From positions 1 through 27,124 of IMG/VR virus record IMGVR_UViG_3300046529_000732: a stretch of DNA of 27,124 bases; one strand, 5' to 3'. The DNA is from a virus. The notes below the pieces were generated by a model. That model saw only the letters and a program-made list of their open reading frames with translations, was not told the DNA's origin and made no database searches. Position numbers and translations under genes: made by a program. Each line of letters begins with the position of its first letter. Within the stretch, counting starts at the first letter, position 1. This document shows positions 16,720 through 24,601 of this stretch, piece after piece.

Positions 16720-17373
16720 TCACCAAACCATTATAAAATCGCCGGCCATTTCCGCAGCAACCCGCATTCCCATCTTCTGCAATAGGTTCCTTGCTCCAAA
16801 CTGTTTCAATCCATGCAGTTCTGCATTATTTGGCTTCTGTTCGATAATAATCGTCGGTTTATATTTGTTAATTGTCTTAATCGCACCCTTGATTACATTA
16901 TGTTCCCAACCCTCAACGTCAATCTTAATGAAATCAACCTGTTCAAATTTATAACTATCCAATGTTTCTTGCGTAACATAATAATCACCACTCTCGTCAA
17001 TTCTGGTAAATCCTGTGCTACGTAATCTTGTATTCAAACAAACATCACGTCTTTCTTCACCGAGCGCAGAGGTATATAAATCAATCTTACAATCGCCGCC
17101 ATCCGTATTTTTCAGAAATGCTTCATGGCACTCAGGGTTCGGCTCAAAACAACTAACCTGATCAAAGCACCGCGCCATTACTCTAGTCCAAATTCCCAAA
17201 TTTGCCCCAATATCAATAGCATGACGCCAATTCTTAATCTCCGGAAACGCCCGAGCAAATTTCTTAAACTGAATGGTTGGCTTTCCCGCAAACATCGGCG
17301 AGACATCAATATCTTGCTTAAGATACTCTTCCCGATCTGGGAGCCAAATGCCTTTGTAATTCTGAATTGTCAT
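16720..17373 (-). CDS. FkbM-family SAM-dependent methyltransferase
   Basis: This is a 217-residue protein from ATG 17373, which lies 2 nt after the stop of the 46-residue membrane protein. A longer TTG start at 17424 would overlap that gene and is less likely. SAM-binding motif I is AIDIGANLGIW (52-62), followed by the acidic ribose-binding position in CFEPNP (75-80). The FkbM signature VDFIKIDVEGWEHNVIKGA spans about 146-164, then KYKPTIIIEQKP. FkbM enzymes O-methylate sugars or polyketides, and phage copies are usually found beside glycosyltransferases. Here it probably methylates a glycan made by the neighbouring enzymes; the substrate is unknown. Confidence 0.88.
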   Translation of the reverse strand: MTIQNYKGIWLPDREEYLKQDIDVSPMFAGKPTIQFKKFARAFPEIKNWRHAIDIGANLGIWTRVMARCFDQVSCFEPNPECHEAFLKNTDGGDCKIDLYTSALGEERRDVCLNTRLRSTGFTRIDESGDYYVTQETLDSYKFEQVDFIKIDVEGWEHNVIKGAIKTINKYKPTIIIEQKPNNAELHGLKQFGARNLLQKMGMRVAAEMAGDFIMVW

Positions 17374-17375
17374 TC

Positions 17376-17516
17376 TTACACCAAAGTTGATAAAATCCAA
17401 ATAGTAATTCCCAACCAACCCCAATGAACCTTAAACCAGGGCGGCGAAGAAACATTAATTGCAGCAAGCCCCGCAAATACCATTGCCAACAACACAAGAA
17501 TCAAATGTGCCGTCAT
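17376..17516 (-). CDS. Small two-helix membrane protein (46 aa)
   Basis: This short frame runs from ATG 17516 to TAA 17376. CAGGAG lies 8 nt upstream of the ATG, the best ribosome-binding site in this cassette. The ATG overlaps the GT9-like stop as ATGA, and the stop lies 2 nt before the FkbM start. The product has two hydrophobic segments, LILVLLAMVFAGLAAI (5-20) and WGWLGITIWILSTLV (32-46), separated by NVSSPPWFKV, so it is predicted to be a hairpin inner-membrane protein. Short phage proteins with a very similar hairpin and PP-turn are common, but their role is not known. It could be a membrane anchor for the glycan enzymes (inference). Confidence 0.8.
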   Translation of the reverse strand: MTAHLILVLLAMVFAGLAAINVSSPPWFKVHWGWLGITIWILSTLV

Positions 17517-18322
17517 GCAAAAACTCCTGTTTCAACTGGATAGCGAATTCTATTCACCGCTGCACTCAAAACCCGCTCAACCGAGATTGATTCCATTGCT
17601 TCCTTACAATGCAAACATCTCCCTATACTTCCACACGGTTCGCCAACCGAAATGTTTTCATGCATTTCATATCCGGTTGATCTTGGACTATTAAATCCCC
17701 CAAATATTACCACTGCATTGGTTCCAACCGCAGCCGCTCCATGATGAAGGCCACCTTCCGGACCAATATAAAGCACCGCCCGAGCAAGTACCGCCAGTGC
17801 CAAACGAAAGTCCGATGTCTCAACCCCTTCAATCAGTGGAAGTATTTTCTTAGAATTCGGCGGCACCAATTGGACAACTCGAATTCGGCGCGCAATTAAA
17901 CTTTGAGCCACTTCCGTATATCGATCTACCGGCCACTGTTTATTCGCACCAGCACAAGCCCCAGACAATTTTACTCTCGGCTCAATAACGACAAACGGCC
18001 AACCATCACTTTGACACTCAAGGCCAAAACGCTTTTCAGTCTCACTAAAGAAGATTTCCCCTTGTGGACACTTCCAATCCTTAAATTTCCACTTTCCTTT
18101 TTCTGCTTTTCCATACATCCGATTTCCACGATAATGAGAAATCCACTCCAAATTATCCAGCTTCTCATTCCCCGGCACCGCAATGTTTGGATTATCTTTA
18201 AACACAATTCTCGATTGGTCGGACCAAATTATTCTATCACCATTTCCAAACGCAATAAGTTTGCCACGTTTCATCGCCCCTCGGGCCAAACCCGTTGCAA
18301 TGATTTCGTCACCAAAGCCCAA
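17513..18322 (-). CDS. GT9-like (ADP-heptose:LPS heptosyltransferase-type) glycosyltransferase
   Basis: This is a 269-residue protein. An in-frame TAA just upstream leaves TTG 18322 as the start, with GGAAG about 6 nt before it. The N-terminus GFGDEIIATGLARGAMKR is the Gly-rich loop after the first strand of GT-B folds. The C-terminal domain has ARAVLYIGPEGGLHHGAAAV (181-200), GTNAVVIFGG (200-209) and SPRSTGY, typical of GT9 donor sites. CGSIGRCLHCKEAMESIS (230-247) carries three cysteines and a histidine, perhaps a metal site. It is shorter than cellular heptosyltransferases (about 320-350). The sugar and acceptor are unknown. It is coupled to the membrane-hairpin gene. Confidence 0.77.
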   Translation of the reverse strand: MGFGDEIIATGLARGAMKRGKLIAFGNGDRIIWSDQSRIVFKDNPNIAVPGNEKLDNLEWISHYRGNRMYGKAEKGKWKFKDWKCPQGEIFFSETEKRFGLECQSDGWPFVVIEPRVKLSGACAGANKQWPVDRYTEVAQSLIARRIRVVQLVPPNSKKILPLIEGVETSDFRLALAVLARAVLYIGPEGGLHHGAAAVGTNAVVIFGGFNSPRSTGYEMHENISVGEPCGSIGRCLHCKEAMESISVERVLSAAVNRIRYPVETGVFA

Positions 18323-18379
18323 AGCTATCTTCCAACAAAGTTATTTGGTGGCAAGAGAGAATCATCCGGTCCCTATGCC

Positions 18380-19171
18380 TCATGTCGGATATCTATTAAG
18401 CGTATATTTGCCAAACTCTGGCCGAATATAATCTTCCGGTTGAAAGCCGGCTTCAATCGCTTCCACAAGCAACTCATCAAACAAAACCTGAAGCTTGGCA
18501 TTTGGGTTGCTTCGGGGAATACCAGTAAACCAATGCCTCTTACCCTGTGCCGCCAACCTTGGGATTGCATACTTCAATCCAAGATGGGTTGGAATTCCAG
18601 TATAATGAATTGCCTGAATGCTCTCATCTTCCAAATCCAACGGCTCGATATCCAATGCGTTCCAATTGCCCAATTCCCCGAACGGCTGAACCAACTTTAC
18701 ATCGGTTGCAATCCGCCGCATCAAATACCGATGACAATTTAGATCAGATCTAATATTACTTAATCTTGGAAGCCAATTCTTGGCGGCTGCACAGTTCCAC
18801 TTAGAAACACACAGTCGTTGCGGGTGCGGACTTCCTTTAGCAATTACAATCTTCCCCGGCTCAAACTCCCTGTTCCAAAGCCGCGCGATGTCCCCGCGAA
18901 CAATAACATCGCTATCCATATAAATAGCTGATCCTTCAAATCCACAAAGCTCTGGAACAGCCCACCGAAATCCAGAAAACGGAGTTGTCCATTCAGAAAT
19001 CTGCCACCCAGCCTTCCCATCGCTATAGAATAGCGAATCAGGTTCTTTCGAAAGCTGCATAAACGAAATCACAAACGGCTCAGAAGCATTCTTCTGCAAA
19101 CTCCAATGCAACACAGCCTGCGACTCAAGGTCTTCGTTATTCCCCGCACAACCGACAAAGATTTTAATCAT
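18380..19171 (-). CDS. GT8-like glycosyltransferase (GT-A fold, DxD motif)
   Basis: This is a 263-residue protein starting at ATG 19171, overlapping the end of the upstream 35-residue membrane-protein gene by 8 nt. It begins with the strand MIKIFVGCAG. Around residues 67-100 is the diagnostic segment SGFRWAVPELCGFEG then SAIYMDSDVIVRGDIARLW, with the metal-binding DxD motif as D86-S-D88. A later AIHYTGIPTHLG (187-198) holds His189, which may be the second metal ligand seen in GT8 enzymes. It should use a nucleotide sugar with a divalent metal. The acceptor cannot be read from sequence. It is part of the five-enzyme cassette between capsid and portal. Confidence 0.83.
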   Translation of the reverse strand: MIKIFVGCAGNNEDLESQAVLHWSLQKNASEPFVISFMQLSKEPDSLFYSDGKAGWQISEWTTPFSGFRWAVPELCGFEGSAIYMDSDVIVRGDIARLWNREFEPGKIVIAKGSPHPQRLCVSKWNCAAAKNWLPRLSNIRSDLNCHRYLMRRIATDVKLVQPFGELGNWNALDIEPLDLEDESIQAIHYTGIPTHLGLKYAIPRLAAQGKRHWFTGIPRSNPNAKLQVLFDELLVEAIEAGFQPEDYIRPEFGKYTLNRYPT

Positions 19172-19271
19172 AAACCAGTGCCAAAATAAATAGAATTAAA
19201 ACAATACAAATAAAACAAATTGCTAGTTCTTGAAATCGTTTTATCAAACGTTGATCGTTGACAATTATCAT
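19164..19271 (-). CDS. Small single-pass membrane protein (35 aa)
   Basis: A 36-codon frame, ATG 19271 to TAA 19164, fills the only gap between two cassette genes. Its ATG overlaps the upstream stop (ATGA), TTGAGG lies 7 nt before it inside the upstream gene, and its end overlaps the GT8-like start by 8 nt. The product has a basic N-terminus, DQRLIKRFQEL, followed by one hydrophobic segment AICFICIVLILFILALVY (18-34), so it is predicted to span the membrane once. There are two cysteines in the segment. The function is unknown. Together with the hairpin protein at 17376 it gives the cassette two tiny membrane proteins. Confidence 0.68.
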   Translation of the reverse strand: MIIVNDQRLIKRFQELAICFICIVLILFILALVYD

Positions 19272-19930
19272 TCCGCGGCCTCAACGTGCACAAAACCCCC
19301 ACCGCTCCGCAGGGCTTCTTCTAGCGGTATCATCGGAAAACACTTCAAGGCGCTGTTGGGAGTTGCGTTTGTTATTTGTATTCTTTTATCCAGCATTTTG
19401 CCGGCATTCGCAAATTCATTAATCCAAGTCAAATACGAGTTCGCCGCACGAAGCGGAACTTTATGGTTCCCGAAGAAATGCGACTTTTCCCCAACAACCC
19501 GCATATCAAACCCAATTAAAACAATCTCTGTCGCCCCGAACAAAATCGCCAAATTTACCGCTTGGAACCCAGAGTTATTTCCATAACTAACAAAACCTGG
19601 ATCAGTCGAAAACCCTGATTGAGTTCTTCCACCGATAATATGAAAAAGTTCCCGATTCTTCAGCCCAGTCTTATCGTTCCTCGGCGATGTTGAATGACTT
19701 GTCCATCGTTCACCGGAGAATTCTGGAACAAAGTTATTAACTTCCCACCAAACAGCATCGCAAGCATACAAAACCGCTGCGTTGGGAAATAACTTATACG
19801 CATCATTAACTGCTAAAACAATCTCGCCATCGCAAACCGCCGCTACCTGAGCACTCAGGCTTGGTCCAGACGCCGCAACAACAACACGGCATCCATTCCA
19901 ACGACGATCTGCAATGGCGAGATTTAACAA
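19268..19930 (-). CDS. MptE-like / DUF115-like phage protein
   Basis: This is a 220-residue protein; TTG 19930 has AAGG about 10 nt upstream and lies 12 nt after the capsid stop. The Rossmann-like N-terminus is CRVVVAASGPSLSAQVA (14-30), with a GPSL loop. Next is VLAVNDAYKLFPNAAVLYAC then DAVWW (38-62). A signature GNNSGFQAVNLAILFGATEI then VLIGFDMR (117-144) follows, then NATPNSALKCFPMIPLEEAL near the end. I recognise this set from phage proteins named after MptE (6-hydroxymethylpterin diphosphokinase) or DUF115, a fold related to some sialyltransferases. The phage activity is not established; context suggests glycan or nucleotide-sugar handling. Confidence 0.75.
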   Translation of the reverse strand: MLNLAIADRRWNGCRVVVAASGPSLSAQVAAVCDGEIVLAVNDAYKLFPNAAVLYACDAVWWEVNNFVPEFSGERWTSHSTSPRNDKTGLKNRELFHIIGGRTQSGFSTDPGFVSYGNNSGFQAVNLAILFGATEIVLIGFDMRVVGEKSHFFGNHKVPLRAANSYLTWINEFANAGKMLDKRIQITNATPNSALKCFPMIPLEEALRSGGGFVHVEAAE

Positions 19931-19942
19931 CGTTCGGCGCCC

Positions 19943-22267
19943 TTACGCGACGTAATGAACACCGGTCAAGTATTGTACCGCTGCATCCCGGCGGCGCGCC
20001 CAGTTGATGAACCTTTCCGCCCGAATAGCAATGCTATTGGTTTGGAACATGCTCACCACTTGGGTTGCAGTCGGAGTGGCGGGACTTCCGCTCGTGCTTG
20101 CCATTGTCGGGGCGCTGTCCATCTGCAAGCTTGCTTCGGTGCTGGCATCCACAACAACCTGCCCGTCATCCGACAGATAGACTTCTTGCGGAATCATCAG
20201 AACCATAATGCTCGTTCCGGGCGAACCGGTAAGAGAAATATGATCCGAGACAATAACCGGGCGGCCCATGAAAGTGCCACCGTCGGCCAACAACCCCGGA
20301 AACTCGGGCTGCCCCAAAGCATTCCGCATCAAGAACAGCGAAATAGCAGTCGTGGAATTCATGATCCAGACCGCTTGGGAATACGGCAAGAAGTTTGTAG
20401 CCAACGCGGTCATCAAAACACCCGCATCAACCCGAGCCGCATTTGCATCAGTGCCCGAACTGGCGTGCGCCGTTGCACCATTGGTAATGGCCGCTGGTCG
20501 CGTATCGGCAATTGCCGTAACACTCGGGTCGATAAAAGTGATATCTTCCCGCGCAACAATCGCGTCGGCGAGCGCGCTCCGCACCGCTTGTTCTGCACTC
20601 GGCGTCGAGAACCGAACCTGCTCCGCGGTAAGGACTGCAATGTTTGCAATCTTCGCCCAACGAAGCAAAATGGTATCGAAGTCGAAGAACGTCAGCGGCT
20701 TGGGCTGGCCTTCTCCAACCCAGTAGGCTTCACCACCGGTCGTTTGCTTCTTGATCCGAACATTGAACGGAATGGCCCGAAGCGAGGGAATTCCATTCGT
20801 ACCGAACTTCCCGATGATCGTTGCCGGTCGCAGGAAGTCGATAAAGTCGCCCGCGAAGTTGGTGTATTGTACCAACGCGCCGGCCCAATTCGGATCGGTA
20901 GTGGTTCCGGCTGCAACAGCCGCCCGAAGAACATGATGCACTCGCTGTTCATCGGGATACCGTGCTTCTGCGATCTTAAGAGCCGCATCGGCATTACCGC
21001 GCGCACTCATCAGACACATGGCATACCGGGTAAACTCAATTCCCGGAAGAGTATTCCGGCGCGAATGAATCGGTGTCGCCGGAACCGTACCACTGCGCGA
21101 ATTGCTTCCATCGTCAATAGTGCTTCCGGCAGCGGGCTTCGCGGAGCTTTGAGCCAACTTTTCCATCATCCGAAGCCGAGTCAGATGTTGGTCGATTGTC
21201 TCGATTTCTTTCTGAAGCCCGTCAAACTCTTCCTGCTTTGCGGCGTCGAGAGTTTCGCCTTTCTCGGCGGCCTCGTCCATGACCACTTGCATCCGAGAAG
21301 CTTTCTCTCCTCGAACAGCAATGAAGTCAGCAATCTGTTCATTCAACGGCTTGGGCATAGTGGTGTTTCCCTTCAATGCGGGTTTGACAGTAGAAGTTGG
21401 AGCGGGATTGCTCCGATTGCCCGCACCGCCGGGCTTCAGCGTGACAACCATACTATTCCTAACGCGGGTGTTCTGGTTGTCAAAGGAACGAATAGCAGAA
21501 ATTGTTGCTTCGGTGTTCGCAGGAATTGTGACCAAACTTAATTCCAACCAATCCCAAGCAGTATACCGAAGCCCAAAGGTCGATTTACCTTCAGCATCCT
21601 TAATTACTTCATAACTAATCGGCTTAAACCCAATCGAAACGCCCCGAACCAAACCAGCCTTGACGGTTTGCCAAGCTTCGTCAATTCGGTCCTTTAGAAT
21701 TCCCGGCTCCGTAATCCTTGGTAGTGTTGCCCGAAACGAAATTCCCTTACTGGTCGCGTTTGCAACATCAACCAATCCAACCGGTTGTTCGGGATTGTGT
21801 TGCCAAAGCAATGGCATCGGCAAACTAAACGCAGCGCCCATCGGTTCAACAATATCATCGTACCGATCGGTCGCCGGCGTTGTTGCAATCCCTTCAATTA
21901 TCCGTTCTTCTTCATTGATGCTCTTAACTTCAATAATACTATAGGCGCGGGTCTTTGGTTCCGGCGCGGCTTTCTGGTTATCGTTCCAAGAAATTGTGCA
22001 AGCCGATAGCTTTTCCGCCGATGATGCTGCATCCATCGCAGGATCAGCCATACAACGATCCATAAAATCGCTTTGAGTTTCGCCGGCATTGGGAGTTGGG
22101 CAGGGACCATCATACGCCATTGTACCATCCTTATTTCTATCGCGCCACTGGGTAAAGCAAACACCCAGGCGTTGATCTTGGTCATACTCTTGCATGTTTG
22201 GATCGGACATGCACCGATCAATAAAGTCGCTTTGATTTTCATTCTTATGCGGCTTTGGAACTGGCAT
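19943..22267 (-). CDS. Prohead protease - major capsid protein fusion (HK97-like)
   Basis: One 774-residue frame from ATG 22267 (GGGGA upstream; MPVPKPHK is a usual start) or TTG 22327 contains three parts. Numbering is from ATG. (i) Residues 1-95: two Cys motifs, SDFIDRCMSDP...GVCFTQW and SDFMDRCMADP...SACTISW. (ii) About 105-265: an HK97-type S78-like protease with LLWQHNPEQP (His157) and GLVRGVSIGFKP (Ser211), then WDWLELSLVTIPAN. (iii) From about 305: a delta-domain-like coiled coil (residues 320-372), then the capsid domain with ATIIGKFG, AYWVGEGQPKPLTFFDF, FLPYSQAVWIMNSTTA and GRPVIVSDHI. Protease and capsid are commonly separate; fusions are known in some phages. It probably self-assembles and then cleaves itself. 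Confidence 0.93.
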   Translation of the reverse strand: MPVPKPHKNENQSDFIDRCMSDPNMQEYDQDQRLGVCFTQWRDRNKDGTMAYDGPCPTPNAGETQSDFMDRCMADPAMDAASSAEKLSACTISWNDNQKAAPEPKTRAYSIIEVKSINEEERIIEGIATTPATDRYDDIVEPMGAAFSLPMPLLWQHNPEQPVGLVDVANATSKGISFRATLPRITEPGILKDRIDEAWQTVKAGLVRGVSIGFKPISYEVIKDAEGKSTFGLRYTAWDWLELSLVTIPANTEATISAIRSFDNQNTRVRNSMVVTLKPGGAGNRSNPAPTSTVKPALKGNTTMPKPLNEQIADFIAVRGEKASRMQVVMDEAAEKGETLDAAKQEEFDGLQKEIETIDQHLTRLRMMEKLAQSSAKPAAGSTIDDGSNSRSGTVPATPIHSRRNTLPGIEFTRYAMCLMSARGNADAALKIAEARYPDEQRVHHVLRAAVAAGTTTDPNWAGALVQYTNFAGDFIDFLRPATIIGKFGTNGIPSLRAIPFNVRIKKQTTGGEAYWVGEGQPKPLTFFDFDTILLRWAKIANIAVLTAEQVRFSTPSAEQAVRSALADAIVAREDITFIDPSVTAIADTRPAAITNGATAHASSGTDANAARVDAGVLMTALATNFLPYSQAVWIMNSTTAISLFLMRNALGQPEFPGLLADGGTFMGRPVIVSDHISLTGSPGTSIMVLMIPQEVYLSDDGQVVVDASTEASLQMDSAPTMASTSGSPATPTATQVVSMFQTNSIAIRAERFINWARRRDAAVQYLTGVHYVA

Positions 22268-22339
22268 ACTTCCGTCCCCTGGAAATATTGGAATCTCTAC
22301 AGGCGGAACTGGATCACGAGTTTTCAACGCCGCGCGCCG

Positions 22340-24028
22340 CTAGGCCACATTAAGAAAGAAAGCTTGATATTCTTTCTTTGCACTCGTCGGGTTCATATTC
22401 ATCAATGCAATACAATTAAACATCGCCATCAACGGATCAATCTTCGCGGCACCCGAAACCTGCTTGGTAACTAAGACTGCATTTCCCTTCGGTTCTACCT
22501 TGGCATTGGTCACCGCATAATCCATAAGCGGTTGGCCGCCATGAACCAGGTTCATCGATGCCAGTTCTCGCTCCGCAGTCTTAATAGCTCCGCTCAACTT
22601 CCAACCTTGGGTAATTGCAACAACCCGTGGATGCTCAAATCCATCCAACGCAAGTTGGTTCGGCAGTTGTCCAATCCCCACTTGATCCAACCCGATTGCA
22701 TTCTTCTCAGGAAACAAATCAGCCACTTCTATCCGCTTAACAATCTCAATAATCTGTTCAATGTCTTCGCCAAGATTTTCTACAACCGTCAAATCACCGG
22801 CTGTCTCCAAATCTTTCCACTTACTCACTTCCCCCTTCCGCCGTTCAAGTGCAATCTTATGAACCCATGCATGAGTCCAAAGCATCCAACGGCCATTCCC
22901 AGCTTCCCGACCCAAAACCGCCAACCCCAACATATCATCCAATCCGCCGCCATCAACCCCAGCAACAACCACTTCGCTGTTTGTTAGAATAAAATTCAAA
23001 TCAACGTCCGGTTCAGCCGCCGCATTCCAATACTCGGCCCCGATCCAGCCATCACTCCGAAGCCCGAGTCCAATTTCAACATTAAGATGCTTTGCTGCAA
23101 ATCCAGCGAAACTCACAGCCCCGTTCCGCTCGGCCTTCGTATATTCTTCGTCCAAAAACTCCGGATCAACACTCGCACCCAGGTTTGGATTTGTAATGTA
23201 GAAATTCTTCCGAAGCTTGTATTCTCCCGAATCAATCATCCGTTGCGGGAACTCATATAGAATTCCCATCCTCTTGGGATCAACCAACTTTCCGTCCCGA
23301 ATATCCCGATAGTCATTCAAGGTTTGCTTCCAAACTCCCACCGGTTGTTCATCTGAATGGGTACTTAAATAAACTGTAAACCCTTCGGGCCGGGATGCTC
23401 GCCCACCAAGGGCTTCCCGCAACATACTCTCCGCCTTCTGTTGTTTTCCAAACAGCCACATTTCATCAACCAAAACAAAACTACCCTTCTTACCGCCAAC
23501 CGTCTCGTTGTCGGCAGCAATTACCTTAAGAGTTGCTTTGGTTTTTCGGTGGGTAATAACCCGCAGGTGCTCCTGCACATGGAACAAATCCCGCAAAACA
23601 TCATCTGCTGCAATCATATCGCGAGCAGGAATAAAAGAATTGTTAGCAATCTCTTTGGTTGGGGATAAAATAAAAAGCTCGGCAGAATGTCGCCAATTAA
23701 GAATGATCGCCGTGAGCATAATGCCCGCTGCAATCGTACTCTTAGCGTTCTTCTTGCTTACAAGTAGTAGGAATTCCCGGATCGCCTGTCGGCCTGTCTC
23801 ACTATCGTAAGAACCGAAAATTGCAGAAACAAAGTCAAAGACCCAAGGCCGGGCCACATCGCCCATCTTCGGCTGCCCCGGAGCATCAACAATCTTAAGC
23901 TCTTTAAATACACTTAAAGCGCGGGCCGCGTAGTCGGGAAACAGGGGCGGACACGGAACAAGCGAAGAACCCGAAAGCAGTCTTTCTTCCCAATCTGGTA
24001 ACGCGGTGGTCCAGACGGGTACAGCCAT
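22340..24028 (-). CDS. terL: Terminase large subunit (HK97-like, TerL)
   Basis: This 562-residue packaging motor starts at ATG 24028, sharing one base with the small-subunit stop (TGATG). The ATPase domain has a variant Walker A, SKKNAKST (91-98), Walker B FVLVDEM (184-190, Asp188/Glu189), and LSTHSDE (221-227) as coupling motif. The nuclease domain carries the RNase-H-like acidic residues D359 (VVVAGVDGGG), D448 (IGLDQVG) and D531 (KIDPLMA). The SKKNAKST form is typical of the HK97/Terminase_1 group, whose phages often package from cos ends. Length is normal. It should pump DNA through the portal into the fused-protease capsid and cut at each genome end. Confidence 0.95.
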   Translation of the reverse strand: MAVPVWTTALPDWEERLLSGSSLVPCPPLFPDYAARALSVFKELKIVDAPGQPKMGDVARPWVFDFVSAIFGSYDSETGRQAIREFLLLVSKKNAKSTIAAGIMLTAIILNWRHSAELFILSPTKEIANNSFIPARDMIAADDVLRDLFHVQEHLRVITHRKTKATLKVIAADNETVGGKKGSFVLVDEMWLFGKQQKAESMLREALGGRASRPEGFTVYLSTHSDEQPVGVWKQTLNDYRDIRDGKLVDPKRMGILYEFPQRMIDSGEYKLRKNFYITNPNLGASVDPEFLDEEYTKAERNGAVSFAGFAAKHLNVEIGLGLRSDGWIGAEYWNAAAEPDVDLNFILTNSEVVVAGVDGGGLDDMLGLAVLGREAGNGRWMLWTHAWVHKIALERRKGEVSKWKDLETAGDLTVVENLGEDIEQIIEIVKRIEVADLFPEKNAIGLDQVGIGQLPNQLALDGFEHPRVVAITQGWKLSGAIKTAERELASMNLVHGGQPLMDYAVTNAKVEPKGNAVLVTKQVSGAAKIDPLMAMFNCIALMNMNPTSAKKEYQAFFLNVA

Positions 24029-24381
24029 CAGTTAACGTGTACTTCCGTAGGAGTCTTGGGGGGTTGAGTCGGTATAAACATACCATTGCTCGATGCTTCA
24101 TCGGCAGCTTGAGCTTGCTCTTCTTTCTTTGTTTTAGCCGCTTCTTTCACATCGGCCTTAACATGCATATATTGCGCAGCCGCTATGGCCATCTTATCGC
24201 GCCGATCTCTCTCTGCATTCGGATCGTTCATAACCCGAAGCATATATTCCAGCGGCGTCAATTGTTCTTGCTTAACTGGAATGCCATCTTCCAAATCGGC
24301 ACCCAAGTTAAGCGGCATCGCCGCGCGGGCTTTGAGCCGCGCCATATAGTCCCGTTGAATCTCCGCGTTTGACTTTGCCAT
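24028..24381 (-). CDS. terS: Terminase small subunit-like protein
   Basis: This 117-residue protein, ATG 24381, sits directly before terL with a one-base overlap. It begins MAKSNAEIQRDYMARLKAR and has the segment LTPLEYMLRVMNDPNAERDR then RDKMAIAAAQYMHVK, a sequence recognised in small terminases of alphaproteobacterial HK97-like phages. The C-terminal ~35 residues are Lys/Glu/Ala- and Pro-rich, likely flexible. The small subunit binds packaging-site DNA and presents it to TerL. The repeat-rich DNA just upstream (24471-24653) is a candidate binding site. No strong Shine-Dalgarno was seen, only AAGTGA about 8 nt before the ATG. Confidence 0.85.
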   Translation of the reverse strand: MAKSNAEIQRDYMARLKARAAMPLNLGADLEDGIPVKQEQLTPLEYMLRVMNDPNAERDRRDKMAIAAAQYMHVKADVKEAAKTKKEEQAQAADEASSNGMFIPTQPPKTPTEVHVN

Positions 24382-24601
24382 TACATTATTTCACTTGTTA
24401 CTGATTAGACAATGGTGGACGGAAAGTTCTCGCATGAGCACCCCGGCGGCGAGATGGCCCCACATGGTACAACTACAAACCCTCCCCCCGGAACTCCAAC
24501 ATCCCGACGGTCAACTACAAACCGCCCCAACAAACCGCGCGCCCAACTAACAAGTCCAACATTGGAGCAATGAACCGCGCCAAGTTGAATGGACTTGTAG
24601 T
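24382..24601 (-). repeat. Spacer with phased AACT(A/C)CAA repeats (candidate packaging site)
   Basis: This spacer has no convincing gene. AACTACAA occurs at 24471-24478 and 24513-24520, with the variant AACTCCAA at 24492-24499, so three direct copies are spaced exactly 21 bp apart. Inverted TTGTAGTT copies lie at 24595-24602 and, inside HNH, at 24646-24653 and 24828-24835. There is also a second AACTCCAA at 24615-24622. Small dyads occur at 24555-24566 (TCCAACATTGGA) and 24617-24629 (CTCCAATATGGAG). The 21-bp period equals two helical turns, as expected for a protein-binding array. Position between HNH and terS suggests a terminase (cosB- or pac-like) site, which is inference. Confidence 0.5.

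Noticed and set aside
19955-21541. Long plus-strand open frame (528 codons) opposite the capsid fusion
   Set aside because: It is antisense to a clear protease-capsid gene. The translation is rich in Arg, His and Cys without any domain, the usual look of a shadow frame.
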